From: JACCTU01 sp963848525
GTDB taxonomy: Bacteria > Actinomycetota > Thermoleophilia > Gaiellales > Gaiellaceae
Direction of reading: 5' to 3'
Assembly: GCA_963848525.1 (NCBI GenBank)
Contig: CAWKDZ010000002.1
Coordinates: forward strand, 744,001 to 808,000
Length of the DNA: 64,000 nt
Shown here: positions 59,350 through 64,000 of the stretch, piece by piece
Numbering within the stretch: position 1 is the stretch's first letter
Layout of the letters: each line of letters opens with the position of its first letter
The notes under the pieces: model-generated
The model's database searches: none
Told to the model about the DNA's origin: nothing
What the model saw: the letters and a program-made list of their open reading frames with translations, nothing else
Program-made: the position numbers and the translations under genes

Positions 59350-60416
59350 GCGCCCTCCGGCGTCCGCTCGCCGAGGAGGCCCTCGGGGCGGAAGACGAGG
59401 ATCGCGATCAGGATCGCGAAGACGAGCGAGCGGGTCCAGTCGCTCCCCGGCGAGTAGAGCTCGAGCCCTTCGTTGAACTGCTCGATCAGGCCGATGATGA
59501 TCGCACCGAGCACCGCGCCGGCGAGGTTGCCGATCCCGCCGAGAACCGCTGCCGTGAAGGCGATCAGCCCGAGCGTGAAGCCGGTGTCGTAGCGGATCGA
59601 CGTGAAGTGGAGGAAGAAGAGCAGTCCGCCTGCCCCGGCGAGGGCGCCCGCGAGCGCGAACGTGAACGAGATCGTCCGGTTCACGTTGATCCCCATCATC
59701 GCGGCCGCGTCGGTGTCCTGGGAAGTCGCCCTCATCGCCTTCCCCTGCTTCGTCGACGTCACGAGCCACGTGAGCGCGAGCAGGACGGGAATCGTGAGCA
59801 GGATTACCCCTAGCTTGTCCCACTGGAACTGGACGTCCCCGATCGAGAACGCGACGGTGTTCGGGATCAGCTTCTCCGTCGTCTGGAACTCGACGCCCCA
59901 CCGGATCAGGCCGATGTCTTGGAGGATGAACGACACCCCCACGGCCGTGATCAGCGGTGCGAGCCGCGGGGCGTGGCGGAGCCGCTTGTAGGCGACGAGC
60001 TCGATCCCGGCGTTGAGGCTCGAGGCGAACGCCATCGAGACGAAGAGCGCGACCGTGATCACCAGCGCGATCTCTCCCGCCGACGACGTGTTCGTCACGC
60101 CGAACCACGACACGATCACGCTGCTGGCGACCAGCCCACCCAGGGCGAACACGTCGCCGTGCGCGAAGTTGATCAGCTGGAGGATCCCGTAGACGAGCGT
60201 GTAGCCGAGCGCGACGAGCGCGTAGACGCAGCCGTTCGTCAGCCCGATGAAGGCGACGTTGAAGAACTCGCTCGGGTCGTTGATCAGGTTCGCGCCGAGC
60301 CAGAAGACGATCAGCCCGACGAACGCCGTCCCGAGCCAGCCGATGACCGTGCTCGGGAGGTAGCCGCCGAGCGCTCCGCGGGGCGAGCGTCTCTGCGAGG
60401 GGGCCGCATCAGCCAC
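59346..60416 (-). CDS. livH: Branched-chain amino acid ABC transporter permease LivH
   Basis: 356 residues from GTG 60416. It has GLTNGCVYALVALGYTLVYGI, LINFAHGDVFALGG (LivH signature), GKAMRATSQDTDAAAMMGIN (EAA-like loop) and AAVLGGIGNLAGAVLGA. It pairs with LivM. A strong hairpin lies between it and the preceding livK gene. Confidence 0.95.
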   Translation of the reverse strand: MADAAPSQRRSPRGALGGYLPSTVIGWLGTAFVGLIVFWLGANLINDPSEFFNVAFIGLTNGCVYALVALGYTLVYGILQLINFAHGDVFALGGLVASSVIVSWFGVTNTSSAGEIALVITVALFVSMAFASSLNAGIELVAYKRLRHAPRLAPLITAVGVSFILQDIGLIRWGVEFQTTEKLIPNTVAFSIGDVQFQWDKLGVILLTIPVLLALTWLVTSTKQGKAMRATSQDTDAAAMMGINVNRTISFTFALAGALAGAGGLLFFLHFTSIRYDTGFTLGLIAFTAAVLGGIGNLAGAVLGAIIIGLIEQFNEGLELYSPGSDWTRSLVFAILIAILVFRPEGLLGERTPEGA

Positions 60417-60438
60417 GTGCGCGTGGGAGCCTAAAGCG

Positions 60439-60470
60439 AAAAGGGGGAGGGCGGAAGCCCTCCCCCTTTT
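60439..60470 (-). terminator. Intrinsic terminator/attenuator between livK and livH
   Basis: AAAAGGGGGAGGGC, loop GGAA, GCCCTCCCCCTTTT: a perfect 14-bp stem ending in T residues on both strands. On the minus strand it follows the livK stop by 18 bases, so it should end most livK transcripts and let only a fraction continue into livHMGF. Confidence 0.85.
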
Positions 60471-60488
60471 CGACGCTCGGAGCGGCCG

Positions 60489-61835
60489 CTAGGTCCCGCG
60501 TGCCGCCTCGACGTTCTCCGGCTTCGGAGACAGGGTGGTCTCGGTCTCCAGCTTGTCGGTGGCCTTGTAGATCGTGAAGCCGACGACCGCGCCCTCAGCG
60601 CCGGCCGGGTCGCCGTTCTCGTTGATCTCGAACGAGCCGATGTACCCGTCCTCGACCTTCGTGTCGAACATCTTGGCGATGATGTCCGCCCTCGTGCCGT
60701 CCGACGCGGCGATCGCGTCGAGCACGACGCGGGCGGCCTGTGCGCCGTAGATCGCGTACGGGTCGATCGGCTTGCCGCCGAGCGTGGACTTGAAGCCGTT
60801 GGCGAACTCGGCGCCGGCTCCCTTGAACTGGTCGATCGGCACGCCGGCGACGCTCATGAACATCCCGGCGGCGGCCGTACCGGCCTCGTCGATCGTCTGC
60901 TGCGTCGTGAAGCCGTCGGGCGCGAGCAGCTTGACGTCGCCGTCGTTCGGCCCGAGCACGGCGACCTTGTCCTTGATCACCTTGGCGCCGTTCTCGTCGA
61001 TCAGCCCGCCGAGGAAGACGGCATCGGCACCCGAGCCGCCGATCTTGCGGAACAGGCCCTCGTAGCTCGCGGCCTTGGGATCCCACGCCTCGAAGCCCGC
61101 GACCTCGATGCCGAGGTGTTCGGCGGCGTTGCGGAAGTTCGTCGCGACGCCGAGCCCGTAGAACTCCTTGTCGTTGAGGATGTAGACGCTCTTGATCCCC
61201 TGCGCCTGGGCGAACTCGGCCACTGCCGCACCCTGGTACGCATCGTGCGGGGCGACGCGGGCGTAGTTCCGGTTCCCGGTCGGGTAGTACTTGTCCGGCT
61301 CGGAGTCGTCGCAGCCGGGCCCGCCCTCGGTGATGCAGACGGCCGTGTTCGCCGGAGACATCATGGCGATGCCGCCGTTCGGCGCCTGGTTGAGGACCGG
61401 GATCAGGATCTGCGCGCAGCCCGAGTTGAACGTCCCGATCACGGCCACGACCTTCTCGTTGCCGGCATACGCCTGGGCGTTCTGGCTGCATTTGCCCGAG
61501 TCCCACTTCGCCGCCTGCGCAGTCGCGTCGTCACACGACTGGAACGCGACGTTGTGGTCACCGGCCTTCCAGTCCTGCTGGTCGAGCAGGTACCGGATCG
61601 CGCCGACGATCTGGATCGTCTGCGTCCGGCTCGAGCCCTGGAGCGGAAGGTCGGAAGTGATCAGAACATCCGGATCGCCTTCCCCCTTGTACTCGAGACC
61701 GGTGCACGATGACGAGGGCAGCGCCGTGATCTCGCCACCCCCACCCTCTTCGTCGTCTCCACCGCAGCCCGAGGCCATCAAGGCGAGGACTGCGACGAGA
61801 AGGCCGAAGAGCGCAAGCAAACCGCGCTTTCTCAA
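60489..61835 (-). CDS. livK: Branched-chain amino acid binding lipoprotein LivK
   Basis: 448 residues from TTG 61835, preceded by GGAGGAG. The signal peptide ends in a lipobox, LMASGCGGDDEE, so the protein is anchored outside the membrane. The Peripla_BP_6 fold is shown by DVLITSDLPLQGSSRTQTIQ, VVAVIGTFNSGCAQILIPVL, SPANTAVCIT, VYILNDKEFYGLG and DPYAIYGAQAARVVLDAI. It delivers branched-chain amino acids or related ligands to LivHM. A promoter and a palindrome lie upstream at 61862-61913. Confidence 0.93.
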   Translation of the reverse strand: MRKRGLLALFGLLVAVLALMASGCGGDDEEGGGGEITALPSSSCTGLEYKGEGDPDVLITSDLPLQGSSRTQTIQIVGAIRYLLDQQDWKAGDHNVAFQSCDDATAQAAKWDSGKCSQNAQAYAGNEKVVAVIGTFNSGCAQILIPVLNQAPNGGIAMMSPANTAVCITEGGPGCDDSEPDKYYPTGNRNYARVAPHDAYQGAAVAEFAQAQGIKSVYILNDKEFYGLGVATNFRNAAEHLGIEVAGFEAWDPKAASYEGLFRKIGGSGADAVFLGGLIDENGAKVIKDKVAVLGPNDGDVKLLAPDGFTTQQTIDEAGTAAAGMFMSVAGVPIDQFKGAGAEFANGFKSTLGGKPIDPYAIYGAQAARVVLDAIAASDGTRADIIAKMFDTKVEDGYIGSFEINENGDPAGAEGAVVGFTIYKATDKLETETTLSPKPENVEAARGT

Positions 61836-61861
61836 TGCTCCTCCTCCGTCTACAGATCGGA

Positions 61862-61913
61862 TGTACGCGCGTACAGCGGGGGGAAGTATCAGTGGCCGGT
61901 TTCGTTCGCGCAA
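61862..61913 (-). promoter_or_regulatory. livK promoter with downstream palindrome
   Basis: Minus strand: TTGCGC (61908-61913), 17 bases, GATACT (61885-61890). Just after the expected start is TGTACGCGCGTACA (61862-61875), a perfect 14-bp palindrome suited to a repressor. Confidence 0.5.
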
Positions 61914-61975
61914 GAATGAACCGTCGCCGACAACGCGCCGTTAACACGCGGGATCGCGCGTACCATGGCTCCAGC

Positions 61976-62061
61976 GCCGAAGTGGCGGAACTGGCAGACG
62001 CGCCGGACTCAAAATCCGGTGGCCCGTGAGGGTCGTGTGGGTTCGATTCCCACCTTCGGCA
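61976..62061 (+). tRNA. tRNA-Leu (anticodon CAA)
   Basis: 86 bases. Acceptor stem GCCGAAG pairs with CTTCGGC, with A as discriminator; no CCA is encoded. The anticodon stem CCGGA/TCCGG encloses the loop CTCAAAA, giving anticodon CAA for UUG codons. A long variable arm (class II) and the T arm GTGGGTTCGATTCCCAC are present. It lies 13 bases upstream of the phosphofructokinase gene. Confidence 0.96.
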
Positions 62062-62074
62062 TGCTTCCCCGCAC

Positions 62075-63115
62075 ATGCGCATCGGCGTCCTCACCGGCGG
62101 AGGCGACTGCCCGGGGCTGAACGCGGTCATCCGCGCGGTCGCCCGGCGGTCGTTCGCCCGCGGCCACGAGGTCGTCGGCGTCCAGGACGGCTGGCGCGGG
62201 CTCGTCGAGGGGCTGTTCGAGCAGCTCGGGCCACGCGAGATCTCGGGACTGCTGCCGCGCGGCGGGACGATCCTCGGCACGACCCGGACGAACCCGTTCA
62301 AGACCGACTCCGTCGACCGCGTGCTCGAGCACTTCAAGGCGGAGCGGCTCGACGCGCTCGTCGCGATCGGCGGCGAGGACACGCTCGGCGTCGCGGCCCG
62401 TCTCTACCGCGAGCACGAGTTCCCGGTCGTCGGCGTGCCCAAGACGATCGACAACGACCTCGCCGCGACCGACTACACCTTCGGCTTCGACACCGCGGTG
62501 TCGATCGCCACCGAGGCGATCGACCGCCTGCACACGACGGCCGAGTCGCACAACCGCGTCATGGTCGTGGAGGTGATGGGCCGGCACACCGGCTGGATCG
62601 CCGTGATGAGCGGGATCGCCGGCGGAGCGGACGTGATCCTGATCCCCGAGCACCCGATCACCGTCGAACAGGCCTGCACCGAGCTCCGACGGCGGCACGA
62701 GCGCGGCCTGGACTTCTCGATCGTCGTCGTCAGCGAGGGCTACGAGCTCACCTACGAGTCGGGCGAGAGCCGGCTCGTCGGCGAGGAGGCGAGCGCCACC
62801 GACCAGTTCGGCCACGTCAAGCTCGGCGGGGTCGGCGGCGAGCTGGCGCGCGAGATCGAGCAGCGCACGGGCTACGAGACGCGCGTGACCGTGCTCGGGC
62901 ACGTGCAGCGCGGAGGCACGCCCACGGCGCGTGACCGCGTGCTCGCGACGCGCTACGGCCTCAAGGCGGCCGATCTCGTGCAGGCAGGCACCTTCGGCCG
63001 CATGGCCGCGCTCCACGGCGACGACATCGTCGACGTCTCGCTCGACGAGGCGACCGCCGAGCTGAAGACCGTGCCGCCGGGCTGGTACGAGGTCGCGCGC
63101 GCGTTCTTCGGCTGA
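62075..63115 (+). CDS. pfkA: 6-phosphofructokinase, predicted PPi-type
   Basis: 346 residues of the PfkA family, phosphorylating fructose 6-phosphate in glycolysis. It has MRIGVLTGGGDCPGLNAVIR, VPKTIDNDLAATDYTFGFDTA, VMVVEVMGRHTGWIA and VLGHVQRGG. The phosphoryl-donor determinants are GGEDTLG (Asp in place of the ATP-type Gly, about residue 102) and PKTIDND (Lys in place of Gly). This combination is known from PPi-dependent actinobacterial enzymes such as that of Amycolatopsis methanolica, so PPi use is predicted. The start ATG 62075 is 13 bases after the tRNA end. Confidence 0.93.
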   Translation: MRIGVLTGGGDCPGLNAVIRAVARRSFARGHEVVGVQDGWRGLVEGLFEQLGPREISGLLPRGGTILGTTRTNPFKTDSVDRVLEHFKAERLDALVAIGGEDTLGVAARLYREHEFPVVGVPKTIDNDLAATDYTFGFDTAVSIATEAIDRLHTTAESHNRVMVVEVMGRHTGWIAVMSGIAGGADVILIPEHPITVEQACTELRRRHERGLDFSIVVVSEGYELTYESGESRLVGEEASATDQFGHVKLGGVGGELAREIEQRTGYETRVTVLGHVQRGGTPTARDRVLATRYGLKAADLVQAGTFGRMAALHGDDIVDVSLDEATAELKTVPPGWYEVARAFFG

Positions 63116-63123
63116 GTTCCGCA

Positions 63124-63190
63124 GGTCGCGAATCCGCTCGCGCGGATCCGCGACCGCGAGAATCCCTGAAGGCGGCCGCTTCGCGGCCGC
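63124..63190. terminator. Two hairpins between converging genes
   Basis: The first has a 14-base arm GGTCGCGAATCCGC, loop TCGC, GCGGATCCGCGACC (63124-63155, one mismatch). The second is GCGGCCGC, TTC, GCGGCCGC (63172-63190). They probably terminate the phosphofructokinase and spermidine-synthase-like transcripts. Confidence 0.6.
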
Positions 63191-63211
63191 GGCCTCAGCG
63201 TTCCATCAACG

Positions 63212-64000
63212 CTAATCGACGACGAGCAGCGAGTCCGTCGGCGCGTAGTCGTCGGTCAGGACCGGAACGTCGCCCGTCGGGATGAGCCGCTCGTAGCGGC
63301 GGTTGATCGCCCGCGTCAGGTCGGGCGCCCGGGGGTGCTCCTCGCGCACCTCGTTCCAGCGCTCGAGCAGGAAGGAGCGCGACGGGAGCGCGCCCTGCGT
63401 GGCGACGACGATGATGTTGCGGATCGACTGCGTGTCGCGCTGGTAGTCGACCGGGTGCACGCCGACGCTCGGGAAGACCGATCGGTAGGTCTTGTAGAAC
63501 GAGCGGAACAGCTTCGAGTTCTCGCCCTCGAGCGCGCCGATGATGTTCGCGACGAGGATCCCGCCCGGCGCGAGCCGCTCCTGCGCGAGCTGGAGGAACT
63601 CCTGGGTCGCGAGATGGAACGGGAGCGAGTCGGCGTAGTAGGCGTCGAGGACGATTGCGTCCCAGCGCCGCTCGTCCTTGACGAGGTAGCGGCGGCCGTC
63701 CTCGACCTCGACGGCGAGGCGCGGGCTGTTCGGCAGCGCGAACCAACGGCGGGCGACGTCGACGACCTCGGGGTCGATCTCGACCGCCTGCATCCGGACC
63801 TCGGGGAAGTCGCGCCAGAGGCGCTTCGGCGCCGAGCCGCCCCCGAGCCCGACGAAGAGCACGTTCCGTGCCGACGGCCGGTAGGCGTGGACGAGGGAGA
63901 GGTAGTCGACGTACTCGAACGGCGTCACGAACGGCTGGTCGAGCTCCATCGCGCTCTGGAAGGAGCTGTCGAAGCGCAGGTAGCGGGACGTCTCGTCGTC
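63212..64000 (-). CDS. Spermidine-synthase-like methyltransferase-fold protein (partial)
   Basis: At least 262 residues; the start lies beyond the window edge. The visible part opens DDETSRYLRFDSSFQSAM, the substrate-loop motif of spermidine synthase-like proteins. It continues with VLFVGLGGGSAPKRL and VEIDPEVVDVARRWF (nucleotide-binding core), VEDGRRYL, and WDAIVLDAYYADSLPFHLAT, where aminopropyltransferases have a DAxxxDG-type gate. The exact substrate is uncertain: many actinobacterial members are orphan aminopropyltransferase homologues, often fused to a membrane domain, and the missing N-terminus could hold one. Confidence 0.85.
   Translation of the reverse strand, partial: DDETSRYLRFDSSFQSAMELDQPFVTPFEYVDYLSLVHAYRPSARNVLFVGLGGGSAPKRLWRDFPEVRMQAVEIDPEVVDVARRWFALPNSPRLAVEVEDGRRYLVKDERRWDAIVLDAYYADSLPFHLATQEFLQLAQERLAPGGILVANIIGALEGENSKLFRSFYKTYRSVFPSVGVHPVDYQRDTQSIRNIIVVATQGALPSRSFLLERWNEVREEHPRAPDLTRAINRRYERLIPTGDVPVLTDDYAPTDSLLVVD

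Overview
The window is high-GC bacterial DNA with dense, overlapping genes and many GTG and TTG starts. It also has a Rex repressor, a DUF2520-panC-panB cluster, BTAD/nSTAND/WD40 and cyclase-AAA signalling proteins, and a DnaA-box-like TTGTCCACA. Together these point to an actinobacterium, most likely a deep branch such as Thermoleophilia/Gaiellales. This assignment is inference from gene style; no rRNA is present. No gap between genes exceeds 300 bases.

Layout. 1-5 kb: a GCS2-type carboxylate-amine ligase cut by the window edge, a chromate transporter, a NadR-like kinase, a GT4 glycosyltransferase, Rex and a glutaredoxin-like protein. 5-15 kb: a long minus-strand run with glutamate dehydrogenase, a subtilase, the t6A genes tsaD-rimI-tsaB-tsaE, a family-4 uracil-DNA glycosylase, an FmdB zinc ribbon and a two-component system. 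15-19 kb: two small secreted proteins (one a cupredoxin), the pantothenate genes and a cytochrome c. 19-28 kb: uvrA behind a LexA-type box, a REP-associated transposase beside a 43-bp repeat, membrane proteins, a phosphoesterase and uvrB. 28-45 kb, the most accessory part: an MFS/TetR pair, a 1,907-residue BTAD-SIR2-nSTAND-TM-WD40 protein, an M23-like protein, and an operon of RHH protein, 42-residue micro-protein, DUF4097 and three MFS transporters. A cyclase-AAA-TPR regulator follows. 45-64 kb: lytic transglycosylase-coaE-rpsA, two secreted nucleotide/nucleic-acid-degrading enzymes, polA, a LarA-like protein, a complete livKHMGF transporter, tRNA-Leu(CAA), a phosphofructokinase with PPi-type residues and a spermidine-synthase-like protein.

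The main novelty candidates are three. The giant protein puts a SARP-type DNA-binding domain on a SIR2-STAND-WD40 chain with a transmembrane helix, and its own upstream region has an 11-bp-period direct repeat. The 42-residue micro-protein carries a tandem SYEDYKID repeat and is translationally coupled to DUF4097. Paired 15-bp palindromes lie between polA and the LarA-like gene.

Quality note. Four genes (the ligase, tsaD, a small secreted protein and the nuclease) each need removal of exactly one base to restore the family reading frame. Because tsaD is normally essential, sequence insertion errors are more likely than four pseudogenes.
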